Shown here piece after piece: positions 8,601-15,864 of a stretch of DNA of 64,000 nucleotides. The notes beneath the pieces were generated by a model that saw nothing but the letters and a program-made list of their open reading frames with translations, had not been told where the DNA came from and ran no database searches. How positions within the stretch are numbered: the first letter of the stretch is position 1; the number at the start of each line of letters is the position of its first letter. The position numbers and the translations under genes were made by a program. The DNA is taken from the NCBI RefSeq assembly GCF_017873095.1, contig NZ_JAGGJU010000006.1, positions 186,001-250,000 of the forward strand. The letters are read 5' to 3'. The DNA comes from Heterorhizobium halophytocola (GTDB lineage: Bacteria > Pseudomonadota > Alphaproteobacteria > Rhizobiales > Rhizobiaceae).

Positions 8601-9900
8601 TCCGGCCGAGATCGAGGGCCTGCTGAAGGGGCTGGATGGCCGTTTTGTCGCCCCCGGACCGTCCGGTGCACCCAGCCGCGGACGGCCCGATGTGCTGCCG
8701 ACGGGGCGCAATTTCTATTCGATCGACAGCCGCGCCGTGCCGACACCGGCAGCCTACGAACTCGGCCGGAAATCGGCCGAATTGCTGATCGCCCGTTATG
8801 TGCAGGACCACGGCGACTGGCCGACATCGTTCGGATTGACGGCCTGGGGTACGTCCAACATGCGCACCGGCGGGGACGATATCGCCCAGGCGCTGGGGCT
8901 GATCGGCGTCAGGCCGCTCTGGGACATGGCTTCGCGCCGGGTGACCGGATTCGAAATCCTGTCCCAGGCCGTGCTCGGCCGGCCGCGGGTCGACGTGACA
9001 CTGCGGATTTCCGGTTTCTTCCGCGACGCCTTTCCCGATCAGATCGCACTCTTCGACCGCGCGGTGCGGGCGGTTGCAGGCCTTGACGAGGATGCGGCCG
9101 ACAATCCGCTTGCCGCGCGCGTCAAGGCGGAGGCAACCCGGCTGGCCGCAGAAGGGCTGGACGAGACGGCAGCGTTGCGCCGTGCCGGCTACCGCGTCTT
9201 CGGATCCAAACCCGGGGCTTACGGCGCCGGCCTGCAGGCGCTGATCGACGAGAAGGGCTGGGAAAGCCGCGAGGATCTGGCCGAAGCCTATATGGTCTGG
9301 GGCGGCTATGCCTATGGCGCCGATGTCGAGGGCAAAGCCGAGCGCGGGCTGTTTGAGCAGCGGCTGCGCTCGGTGCAGGCGGTCGTGCACAACCAGGACA
9401 ACCGCGAGCACGATCTGCTCGACAGCGACGACTACTACCAGTTCGAGGGCGGCATGACGGCTGCTGTCGAGCAGGTCTCCGGCGCGCGCCCGACCGTCTA
9501 TCACAATGACCATTCGCGCCCGGAAAAACCCGTCATCCGCAGTCTCGAAGAGGAGATCGGCCGCGTCGTACGGGCCCGTGTCGTCAATCCGAAATGGATC
9601 GAGGGCGTCATGCGCCATGGGTACAAGGGCGCCTTCGAGATCACCGCCACGGTCGACTACATGTTTGCCTTCGCCGCCACCACAGGTGCCGTGCGCGACC
9701 ATCATTTCGAGGCCGCCTACCAGGCCTTCCTGGTCGATGAGCGGGTGCGCGACTTCATGGCGGACAAGAACGCGCCGGCACTGCGGGAACTGGCAGACCG
9801 GCTGATCGAGGCCATCGACCGCGGGCTCTGGACGCCGCGCAGCAATTCGGCGAGATTTGCCCTGACGGAGCTTGTCGAGGGGAGACGCGTGGATGGCTGA
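5683..9900 (+). CDS. cobN: CobN, large subunit of the ATP-dependent cobaltochelatase, with an in-frame palindromic insertion
   Basis: CobN forms the cobalt-inserting complex with CobS and CobT (not in this window), acting on hydrogenobyrinic acid a,c-diamide. Conserved segments include IHMGKHGNLEWLPGK, EGTQAKRRTSAVIIDHL and the C-terminal GGYAYG, HNQDNREHDLLDSDDYYQFEGG and KWIEGVMRHGYKGA blocks. It has 1405 residues against about 1275 usually. One surplus is a low-complexity Gly/Ser/Pro linker at about residues 205-255. The other is a segment at about residues 807-889 encoded by a RIME-like palindromic element read in frame. The conserved frame resumes directly afterwards, so the gene looks functional. 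Confidence 0.96.
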   Translation: MHLLLAQKGSIADGEEAVDLGQTPADVLILSAADTELASIAVAVARRHEQQAATGQMTVRLASLMSLKHPMSVDTYVERTARHARLIIVRALGGASYFQYLLEALHAAAGRSGAKIAVLPGDDKPDEGLMPYSNLDAATLGEIWSYLTEGGAENADALLDYSAYLLQLRNEKPPAALPLMKAGIWWPGRGVIGVETWQEIAGRKRPAPHKTSSVIGPADIAASAGSHGPDATTGASRHSDGQEQQPGGAGEPAAPVIAISFYRALVQSGETRPVEALIEALAAKGMTALPVFVSSLKDPVSVDTLRHVFAAAAPCVVVNTTGFAVSAPGSDRPSTVLDETGAVVLQSVFSSSARESWAASSQGLSARDLAMHVALPEIDGRVMTRAVSFKTAARFDEAVEANIVTHEPDRGRMRFVAELAARWARLRQAAPSERRVALVMANYPNRDGRLGNGVGLDTPAGTIEVLRAMSLAGYQMAEIPADGDALMAHLMAGPTNAVADAREIRETISLADYLGFFNALPDAIRQAVSDRWGPPENDPFFREDVFALPLSRFGNLLIGIQPARGYNIDPKDSYHSPDLVPPHGYFAFYAHLRQGFDADAVIHMGKHGNLEWLPGKALALSEACYPESVFGALPHLYPFIVNDPGEGTQAKRRTSAVIIDHLTPPLTRAESYGPLKDLEALVDEYYEAAGGDPRRLKLLKKQILDLIADIGLDQDAGIASGEAEDTALEKLDAYLCDLKEMQIRDGLHIFGRAPEGRLLTDLTVALARVPRGQGEGGDQSLQRAIATDLLVNHPSCATEGFGRERRAPPSVLPDISPSRGEITEARSQHQSDMASEAKGSATIDHPSHGIADSTVTAFPNPASETAVGPPHEPISPLEGEMSGRTQGGGIPTAPKFDPLDCVMSQPWTGDRPAVLAGVSDDPWRTHGDTVERIELLAAALVAEEAVCAPDWTNTAAVLAEIDSRLRPSIIRSGPAEIEGLLKGLDGRFVAPGPSGAPSRGRPDVLPTGRNFYSIDSRAVPTPAAYELGRKSAELLIARYVQDHGDWPTSFGLTAWGTSNMRTGGDDIAQALGLIGVRPLWDMASRRVTGFEILSQAVLGRPRVDVTLRISGFFRDAFPDQIALFDRAVRAVAGLDEDAADNPLAARVKAEATRLAAEGLDETAALRRAGYRVFGSKPGAYGAGLQALIDEKGWESREDLAEAYMVWGGYAYGADVEGKAERGLFEQRLRSVQAVVHNQDNREHDLLDSDDYYQFEGGMTAAVEQVSGARPTVYHNDHSRPEKPVIRSLEEEIGRVVRARVVNPKWIEGVMRHGYKGAFEITATVDYMFAFAATTGAVRDHHFEAAYQAFLVDERVRDFMADKNAPALRELADRLIEAIDRGLWTPRSNSARFALTELVEGRRVDG
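8102..8349. repeat. RIME-like palindromic element, copy A, inserted in frame in cobN
   Basis: A 5' arm at 8102-8147 (core CTCCCCCTCAAGGGGGGAG) and a 3' arm at about 8300-8349 are near-perfect inverted copies of each other. Each arm also contains its own small palindrome. The roughly 150-base interior is not shared with the other two copies. Two more copies lie at 18511-18772 and 20177-20386. The structure matches what is known of Rhizobium intergenic mosaic elements, but this copy is inside a coding region, adds about 83 residues, and causes no frameshift or stop. No transposase is present; it would have to be mobilised in trans. Confidence 0.88.
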
Positions 9901-10282
9901 TTTGACGGGACACTGCCTGTGCGGGCAGGTACGTTACAGGGCGGCGGGGCCGGTCATACAGGCCAATCATTGCCATTGCGAGAGTTGCCGGCGGGCGACG
10001 TCGTCACCGGTGACCAGCTTTTTTACCGTGCGCGCCGACGATGCCGAGCTTGCGGGCGCAAGCCTTGCCTTTTACCAGTCGTCGCCGAGACACCGGCGCG
10101 GTTTCTGCAGCCATTGCGGCTCGCCGATGTCCTATGAGTCGGAAAACCGGCCGGGCGAGCTCGATCTCTATCTGGTGACGCTCGACGATCCCTCCGGTGT
10201 CAGGGTAACGGCCCACGATCACTGGGAGGAGCGCGTCTCCTGGCTCGATATCGTCGATGACCTTGAAAAGCGCGAGGGCTGA
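9893..10282 (+). CDS. GFA-fold (glutathione-dependent formaldehyde-activating-like) protein
   Basis: This 129-residue protein has the GFA/CENP-V fold. Zinc ligands are seen in CLCGQVRY at the N terminus, CHCESCRR near residue 30 and CSHCGSP near residue 77. The ATG at 9893 overlaps the cobN stop (ATGGCTGA) behind a GGGGAG site, so it is translationally coupled to cobN. Family members are often called glutathione-dependent formaldehyde-activating, but most are uncharacterised. Its place between cobN and cobO may be incidental, or it may reflect a role in metal or thiol handling. Confidence 0.85.
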   Translation: MADLTGHCLCGQVRYRAAGPVIQANHCHCESCRRATSSPVTSFFTVRADDAELAGASLAFYQSSPRHRRGFCSHCGSPMSYESENRPGELDLYLVTLDDPSGVRVTAHDHWEERVSWLDIVDDLEKREG

Positions 10283-10723
10283 ATGGACGTCGGAACGATC
10301 GCCATCCGGATCCTGCCGGAGCAGGATGAGGTTTTTCTTGCGGAAACGCTGGCAATCCTCACCGAAAGTGCCGTGGCACTCGGCAGATCCTTCGACGGCG
10401 ACGATCTCCGGATCAGGGCTGCGGATGGAGAGGGACGGCTGATCGGCGGCCTCTTCGCAAATACGGTCCAGGGCTGGATGTTCGTCAAATATCTGGCGGT
10501 CGACAAGGACGCCCGCAATCTGGGAATCGGCGCGAAACTGCTTGCGGCAGCCGAGACGGAAGCCCGCCGCTTGGGGCTGGCAGGCGTCTATCTCGACACT
10601 TTTTCATTTCAGGCGCCACGTTTCTATGCACGCCAAGGCTATCGCGAGATCGGCCGCCTGCCATCTGTCGCCGGTGCGCCCGAACGCATCTGGTTCGCCA
10701 AGCCATTCGAAACCGAGGAATAG
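10283..10723 (+). CDS. GNAT-family N-acetyltransferase
   Basis: A 146-residue protein of the GNAT acyl-CoA transferase fold. The acetyl-CoA-binding loop is visible as ARNLGIGAKLLAAAE at about residues 76-90 (Q/RxxGxG/A type), preceded by the beta-4 strand with KYLAVDKD. The C-terminal part (YLDTFSFQAPRFYARQGY) contains the typical FY motif of motif B. The start is adjacent to the preceding stop, and cobO follows after 3 bases, so it is in the cob operon. Its acceptor substrate cannot be inferred. Confidence 0.88.
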   Translation: MDVGTIAIRILPEQDEVFLAETLAILTESAVALGRSFDGDDLRIRAADGEGRLIGGLFANTVQGWMFVKYLAVDKDARNLGIGAKLLAAAETEARRLGLAGVYLDTFSFQAPRFYARQGYREIGRLPSVAGAPERIWFAKPFETEE

Positions 10724-10726
10724 ACC

Positions 10727-11356
10727 ATGACCGAAGAGACAGCCGCGGCTGACGCCGATCTTGCCCGCCACGCGGAAAAGATGGCCAAGAAGAAGGCTGC
10801 GCGCGACAAGATCATGGCGACCAAGACCGATGAGAAAGGCTTGATCATCGTGCATACCGGCAAGGGCAAGGGCAAGTCGTCGGCCGCCTTCGGGATGATC
10901 TTCCGGCATATCGCCCATGGCCGGAAATGCGCCGTCGTGCAGTTCATCAAGGGCGCCATGTCGACCGGTGAGCGCGACATGATCCTCGCCCGGTTTTCCG
11001 ATCTCTGCGAATTCCACACCATGGGCGAGGGCTTTACCTGGGAAACCCAGGACAAGGCACGCGACATCGAGATGGCGCAGGCCGCCTGGGCGAAGGCCAA
11101 GGACCTGATCCGCGATCCGGCCAATGCCATGGTTCTGCTCGACGAGATCAATATCGCGATCCGCTACGACTATATCGATCTGGCCGAGGTCATCGAATTC
11201 CTGGCGACCGAAAAGCCGCACATGACCCATGTCGTGCTGACCGGGCGCAATGCCAAGGAAGGCCTGATCGAGATTGCCGACCTGGTGACCGAGATGGAAC
11301 TGATCAAGCATCCCTTCCGCTCCGGCATCAAGGCGCAGATCGGGGTGGAATTCTGA
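10727..11356 (+). CDS. cobO: cob(I)yrinic acid a,c-diamide adenosyltransferase
   Basis: CobO (CobA/BtuR type) transfers the 5'-deoxyadenosyl group of ATP to the reduced cobalt of corrinoids. This 209-residue protein has the family P-loop HTGKGKGKSSAAFG near residue 46. It also has the VQFIKGAMSTGER and VLLDEINIAIRYDYI (Walker B) segments and the THVVLTGRNA motif. The N-terminal Lys/Ala-rich helix is a usual lead-in. It overlaps the next gene (EamA) at ATGA-type spacing, with the stop at 11354-11356 sharing a base with ATG 11356. In the pathway it acts just after CobN. Confidence 0.97.
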   Translation: MTEETAAADADLARHAEKMAKKKAARDKIMATKTDEKGLIIVHTGKGKGKSSAAFGMIFRHIAHGRKCAVVQFIKGAMSTGERDMILARFSDLCEFHTMGEGFTWETQDKARDIEMAQAAWAKAKDLIRDPANAMVLLDEINIAIRYDYIDLAEVIEFLATEKPHMTHVVLTGRNAKEGLIEIADLVTEMELIKHPFRSGIKAQIGVEF

Positions 11357-11781
11357 TGACGCAGAGCTGGCAGTTCTGGGCGCTGGTCTCGGCGGCCTTT
11401 GCGGCGCTGACCGCGATCTTCGGCAAGGTCGGCGTGGCCGGTGTCAATTCCGATCTGGCGACGCTGATCCGCACCGTGGTCATCTTCTGCGTGCTGGTCG
11501 GAATCGTGACGATGAGCGGCGAATGGCAGGCACCGTCGACGATCGGGGCGCGGACCTGGGTCTTCCTGGCGCTTTCGGGACTGGCGACCGGCGGTTCGTG
11601 GATTGCCTATTACCGGGCGCTGAAGATCGGCAACGCCTCGCAGGTGGCACCGATCGACAAGCTTTCGATCGTCTTCGTCGCAATCTTCGCGACCCTCTTT
11701 CTCGGCGAAGATCTGAGCCCGGTCGCCTGGGGCGGCATTGCCATGATCGCTGCCGGAACCGTGCTGGTGGCGCTGTTCTGA
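11356..11781 (+). CDS. EamA-domain small transporter (half-size DMT superfamily)
   Basis: At 141 residues this carries a single EamA domain, with four to five predicted membrane segments: residues about 7-28, 35-55, 69-86, 97-117 and 122-140. Full-length DMT exporters carry two such domains, so this protein must dimerise to form a transport unit. The start overlaps the last base of the cobO stop, so it is co-translated with cobO. Substrate is unknown. Half-size EamA proteins in this position could export or import a small metabolite or metal chelate, but nothing in the sequence shows which. Confidence 0.85.
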   Translation: MTQSWQFWALVSAAFAALTAIFGKVGVAGVNSDLATLIRTVVIFCVLVGIVTMSGEWQAPSTIGARTWVFLALSGLATGGSWIAYYRALKIGNASQVAPIDKLSIVFVAIFATLFLGEDLSPVAWGGIAMIAAGTVLVALF

Positions 11782-11800
11782 GCGTGGGGCTTCGCGTCGG

Positions 11801-12598
11801 CTAGAAACCCATCCACATCCGCACCGGATTGGCCGGATCGGCCAGCAGCTTTGCGGCCATGGCAAGGCAGGTGACGATCAGCAGCGGCTTGATGATCCTG
11901 GCGCCGTTCTTCATCGCCAGCCGCGACCCGACCTGCGCGCCCAGCACGGAGCCCACGGCCATCACGCAGCCGAGCTTCCACAGAATGGCGCCGGAAAAGA
12001 TGAAGACGATGAAGGCGCCGACATTCGATCCGAAATTCAACAGCTTGGTGTGCGCCGTCGCCTTCAGCATGCCATAGCCGGACAGCGTGACGAAGCCTAG
12101 CATGTAGAAGGAGCCGGTGCCAGGACCGAAGAGGCCGTCATAGAAGCCGACGACCGGCACGACGGTGGCGGCAAAGACGATCGGGGTCAGGCGGCGGTGG
12201 CCGTCGACATCGCTCAGATTGGGTTTCAGGGCGAAATAGATGGCAACGGCGACCAGCAGAAAGGGCATGACGATCTGCAGCACGGTGCCCGGCACATAGG
12301 CCGCCGTGATCGCACCGATCGCACCGCCGGCCGCTGCCACCAGCGCCATCGGCAGCTGCGCCTTGATGTCCATGTGGCCCTTGCGCGCATAGGCGATCGT
12401 CGAGGATGCGGCGGCAAACTGTCCCTGCAGCTTGTTGGTGCCGAGCGCATGCAAGGGCGGAATGCCGGCAATCAGCAGCGCCGGAATGGTGATCAGCCCG
12501 CCACCGCCGGCAATCGAATCGACGAAACCTGCGAAAAAGGCGGCAAAGAACAGGAGGATGAAGACGTGGAGGGCGATATCGGTCAAGGGATGGCTCAT
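11801..12598 (-). CDS. TauE/SafE-family membrane transporter (sulfite exporter family)
   Basis: This 265-residue integral membrane protein has the family's repeat architecture. The first half carries AGFVDSIAGGGGLITIPALL near residues 22-41 and the second half FYDGLFGPGTGSF, the two signature loops. About eight hydrophobic segments are visible. The start was set at the ATG of MSHPLTDIAL because the upstream open frame has no family similarity. It points against the surrounding cob genes and converges on the EamA gene. TauE/SafE proteins move sulfite, sulfoacetate or related anions; some rhizobial members sit in B12 loci, but no substrate can be assigned here. Confidence 0.9.
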   Translation of the reverse strand: MSHPLTDIALHVFILLFFAAFFAGFVDSIAGGGGLITIPALLIAGIPPLHALGTNKLQGQFAAASSTIAYARKGHMDIKAQLPMALVAAAGGAIGAITAAYVPGTVLQIVMPFLLVAVAIYFALKPNLSDVDGHRRLTPIVFAATVVPVVGFYDGLFGPGTGSFYMLGFVTLSGYGMLKATAHTKLLNFGSNVGAFIVFIFSGAILWKLGCVMAVGSVLGAQVGSRLAMKNGARIIKPLLIVTCLAMAAKLLADPANPVRMWMGF

Positions 12599-12796
12599 GG
12601 CAGGGCGTGCGGATTTGCGAGCGTCCTCATGCACCAGGCCTGGAATTTGTGCAATCCATGGGCCCGCGATTGCCGGATCTGTAGCCCCGTTGCGCATCGC
12701 TGACACGATCCGCCGCAAACGGATTTGACCCTCGGGCCGGGCTTCGCTAAACCTCGACACAATGTGCGACGGCGCCTGTTCGACAGGCTGGAAATA

Positions 12797-12922
12797 GTCC
12801 GGTGCGGCCGACCCAATCAGGGGGCCAATTCCGGAGCTGTCCCAAAGGCCATGGGGATGCGGTCGGTTCGATCGTGTTTCCGGCGCTTCGTACATCGGAC
12901 ATAACGAAGCAGGAGGCCAGGC
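12797..12922 (+). promoter_or_regulatory. candidate degenerate cobalamin-riboswitch-like leader of the CbiX-like gene
   Basis: This is the informative part of a 327-base gap between the TauE gene and the CbiX-like gene. The segment CCAATCAGGGGGCC followed by AATTCCGGAGCTGTCCC (12811-12843) resembles the AAAAGGGAA...TCCGGAGCTG.CCCC core of cobalamin riboswitches. GCAGGAGGCCAGGC (12909-12922) resembles the B12 box, here merged with the AGGAGG ribosome-binding site of the gene. Order and relative position fit, but the CGCAACTGTA core is not recognisable and the spacing is short. This may be a divergent or decayed switch, or chance. The rest of the gap, 12599-12796, shows nothing I recognise. Confidence 0.3.
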
Positions 12923-12925
12923 AAT

Positions 12926-14287
12926 ATGGCGGAAAAACTCGGAATCATGGTCTGCGGCCACGGCAGCCGCAACCAGAATGCGGCCCGCGAATTCGCCGTG
13001 ATCGCTGAGGGTCTGAAGGCGCGCAATCCCGACCTGCCGGTCGAATACGGCTATCTCGAATTCTGCAATCCGGTGATCTCGGCAGGTCTCGACAGCCTGC
13101 GCGAACAGGGCGTCACCCGGGTGCTGGCGGTGCCCGGCATGCTGTTTGCCGCGGGACATGCCAAGAACGACATTCCCTCGGTGCTCAACACCTATCAGGC
13201 GCAGAACCCGGGCATGGTGATCAATTACGGGCGCGAGCTCGGTATCGACCTGAAGATGATCCGGGCTGCCGGAGACCGTATCCAGGCCGCCGTCGATGCA
13301 GCCAATGCCGAGCATGGCACCGTCGACAAGCACGACACGCTGCTGATGGTGGTCGGTCGCGGGTCCTCCGATCCCGACGCCAATTCCAACGCCACCAAGG
13401 TCATGCGCATGCTCTGGGAAGGCATGGGCTTCGGCTGGGGCGAGACCTGCTATTCCGGCGTCACCTTTCCGCTGGTCGAGCCGGGGCTCACCCATGCCGC
13501 CAAGCTTGGCTACAAGCGGATCATCGTCTTTCCCTATTTCCTGTTCACCGGCGTGCTGGTGAAGCGGATCCATGCCTATACCGACGAGGTGGCGGCCCGA
13601 TATCCCGACATCCAGTTCGTCAAGGCCGGCTACCTAAACGATCACCCGCTGGTGCTCGACGCCTTCCAGGACCGCGTCATGGAAATTCTGCACGGTGCGG
13701 CGGTGATGAACTGCCAGATGTGCAAATATCGCGAGCAGGTGCTGGGCTTCGAGGCCGATATCGGCCAGCCGCAGGAGAGCCATCATCACCATGTCGAAGG
13801 CATTGGCGGCGGACTGGAAGACTGTCCCTGCGGAGGCGATTGCGATGCCTCCTGTCGCGACGAGGAGTTCTGCAGGAAGCACGGTCTGCCGTGGACGCCG
13901 GTCCATTCCCATGCCGAGCCGAACGACCTGGCGCCGGCCTTCGACTATTCGGCCTCCTTCACGCTCGGCGGCAAATACGCCCATCTGACGGACGCAACCC
14001 CGGATGCCGAACTGCAGGCGGTGATGGATGCGCCATCCTCCGGCAAGACCGCCGGCCACGAACACGGCCCGGATTGCGGCTGCGGCCGCGATCATCACCA
14101 TGACCACGGACATCGCCACCATGATGGGCACGACCATGCGCATGGTGCCGCGCATGATCATTCGCACAGCCACGGCCACAGCGATGCCCACTCCCACGGG
14201 CATGATCATTCCCACGACCACCATCATGCGCCATATCCCCATGCCGATCACCCGCTGGGACCGAAGTCGATGCAGAAGAAGCGCTGA
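12926..14287 (+). CDS. cbiX: CbiX-like sirohydrochlorin cobaltochelatase with Fe-S motif and Cys/His-rich tail
   Basis: CbiX chelatases insert cobalt early, into sirohydrochlorin/precorrin-2. The 453-residue protein starts with the chelatase signature CGHGSRNQNAAREF. A second half-domain follows, with VVGRGSSDPDANS and a conserved GYLNDHP. An MxCxxC motif (MNCQMC, residues 261-266) is like the one that binds a [4Fe-4S] cluster in Bacillus-type CbiX. After it comes a Cys-rich segment with CPCGGDCDASC and EEFCRKHG, and a tail from about residue 388 that is more than half His with Asp/Gly, a likely cobalt or nickel store. It overlaps the cobH-fusion start by one base. An early chelatase beside CobN is noteworthy. 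Confidence 0.9.
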   Translation: MAEKLGIMVCGHGSRNQNAAREFAVIAEGLKARNPDLPVEYGYLEFCNPVISAGLDSLREQGVTRVLAVPGMLFAAGHAKNDIPSVLNTYQAQNPGMVINYGRELGIDLKMIRAAGDRIQAAVDAANAEHGTVDKHDTLLMVVGRGSSDPDANSNATKVMRMLWEGMGFGWGETCYSGVTFPLVEPGLTHAAKLGYKRIIVFPYFLFTGVLVKRIHAYTDEVAARYPDIQFVKAGYLNDHPLVLDAFQDRVMEILHGAAVMNCQMCKYREQVLGFEADIGQPQESHHHHVEGIGGGLEDCPCGGDCDASCRDEEFCRKHGLPWTPVHSHAEPNDLAPAFDYSASFTLGGKYAHLTDATPDAELQAVMDAPSSGKTAGHEHGPDCGCGRDHHHDHGHRHHDGHDHAHGAAHDHSHSHGHSDAHSHGHDHSHDHHHAPYPHADHPLGPKSMQKKR

Positions 14288-15864
14288 TGCGGCTGTTCGA
14301 TCGCATCTTGATCGTCGACTGGTCCGGGGCCGGGCAACCGGTGACCGGAAAGAACTCGCTCTGGGCTTGCCTGGTGCGCTGCGATCACGGCCGGGTGGAG
14401 ATCGATTGGACCGAGAATTTTCGCACGCGTGACGCTTTCATGCAGCGGTTGGAGGCGGTGCTGCGCCAATGCGTGGCAACCGGTGAGCGGCTGCTTGTCG
14501 GATTCGACTTTGCCTTCGGTTATCCGGCAGGCGCCGCCTTGCGCATTGCCGGGGAGGCAAACTGGCGCGCGCTCTGGCGCAAGGTTGCAAACGAGGTGAC
14601 CGATGGGCCGGACAATTCCAATAACCGTTTCGAGCTGGCCTCGCGCTGGAATGCCCGATACTTCTCCGGCGAGCCGCGTTTCTGGGGCCGGCCGCATCAG
14701 CATGCCTATGCCGATCTCTCGGACACCAGACCGGAAGCGCCGAAGACGCCGCCATTTGCTTTTCGCCGGTCCGAACATTTCGCCAAGGGCGCGAAACCGG
14801 TCTGGCAGCTAAATGGGGCCGGTGTGGTCGGCAGCCAGACGCTGCTCGGCATCGCCCGTCTCTCGCGCTTTCTCGACGAGAGTGACTTTGGCGACTGCGT
14901 AGCCGTCTGGCCGTTCGAGACCGGCTTCGTGGGCAAATTTGAAAAGCCTGTCGTCTTTGCCGAGATCTATCCGTCGCTCTTCGATCTGCCGGCTGGCGAC
15001 GTCGTCAAGGATGCGGCTCAGGTCAAGACGGTGGCCGAAGCCTTCGGGCGCTTTGACATCGACGGCGTGCTGGGGCGGCTGTTCGAGGCACCGGAGGGGC
15101 TCGACGCGGACGATAGGCGTCTCGCTGTAGCCGAAGAGGGCTGGGTGCTCGGTATCGGTCACCGGGCGTTGACCACGCGCCGCCAGCCGCCGGAGGTCGA
15201 GGAGCCCGTGTCGAACGCGATGCCGCTCGACTATCTGCGCGACCCCGCGGCGATCTACCGTAAGTCTTTCGAGACCATTCAGTGCGAGGTGACGCTCGAT
15301 CGCTTTCCATCTGCCATGCAGCCGCTGGTCGTGCGGCTCATCCACGCCTGTGGCATGACCGACCTTGCCGACGACATCGCCTTTTCCGCCGGGGCCTTCG
15401 AGGTGGGCGCTGCAGCGCTTGCGGCCGGCGCCGCGGTGCTCTGCGACGCCGAGATGGTGCGCCACGGCATCATCCGCCGCCTGCTGCCGGCCGACAACGA
15501 TCTGCATTGCCTGCTTTCCGACGAGGCCTTGCGCCCGAAAGCGGCCGAAATCGGCAATACCCGCTCGGCGGCCGAAATCGATCTCTGGGAAGACCGCGGC
15601 CTGCTCGAAGGCGCCGTGGTCGCGATCGGCAACGCACCGACAGCGCTGTTCCGCCTGCTGGAACGGCTGGACGCCGGCGCCGCGAAGCCGGCCATCATTC
15701 TCGGCTTTCCCGTCGGTTTCGTTGGGGCTGCCGAGAGCAAGGCGGCGCTGATCGGAAACAGCCGCGGCATACCGTATATTGCCGTCGAGGGACGGCGCGG
15801 AGGCTCGGCGATGGCATCGGCCGCGGTCAACGCATTGGCGGGAGGGCTCGGCACCAATGTCTGA
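14287..15864 (+). CDS. cobH: precorrin-8X methylmutase (CobH) fused behind a large N-terminal domain of unknown function
   Basis: Residues from about 312 to 525 are CobH, which moves the C11 methyl to C12 to give hydrogenobyrinate. The start-like MPLDYLRDPAAIYRKSF, the catalytic-His context RLIHACGMTD, and later NAPTALFRLLE, GFPVGFVGAAESK and the Gly-rich end are typical. Residues 1 to about 305 are a second domain with VDWSGAG near residue 10 and VGFDFAFGYP near residue 73. This recalls RNase-H-fold nuclease-like families (DUF429 type), but that is inference. There is no stop between them. An internal ATG at 15220 lacks a well-placed ribosome-binding site, so a true fusion is likely. CobH alone is about 210 residues. 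Confidence 0.88.
   Translation: MRLFDRILIVDWSGAGQPVTGKNSLWACLVRCDHGRVEIDWTENFRTRDAFMQRLEAVLRQCVATGERLLVGFDFAFGYPAGAALRIAGEANWRALWRKVANEVTDGPDNSNNRFELASRWNARYFSGEPRFWGRPHQHAYADLSDTRPEAPKTPPFAFRRSEHFAKGAKPVWQLNGAGVVGSQTLLGIARLSRFLDESDFGDCVAVWPFETGFVGKFEKPVVFAEIYPSLFDLPAGDVVKDAAQVKTVAEAFGRFDIDGVLGRLFEAPEGLDADDRRLAVAEEGWVLGIGHRALTTRRQPPEVEEPVSNAMPLDYLRDPAAIYRKSFETIQCEVTLDRFPSAMQPLVVRLIHACGMTDLADDIAFSAGAFEVGAAALAAGAAVLCDAEMVRHGIIRRLLPADNDLHCLLSDEALRPKAAEIGNTRSAAEIDLWEDRGLLEGAVVAIGNAPTALFRLLERLDAGAAKPAIILGFPVGFVGAAESKAALIGNSRGIPYIAVEGRRGGSAMASAAVNALAGGLGTNV

Noticed and set aside
12599..13573. N-terminal extension of the TauE/SafE protein to 590 residues
   Set aside because: The added part is antisense to the CbiX-like gene and lacks any family feature; membrane protein similarity starts at the ATG at 12598.
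15220..15864. CobH as a separate gene starting at ATG 15220
   Set aside because: No stop separates it from the upstream domain, and GAGGAG is about 16 bases away, too far for normal initiation. An internal start cannot be fully excluded.
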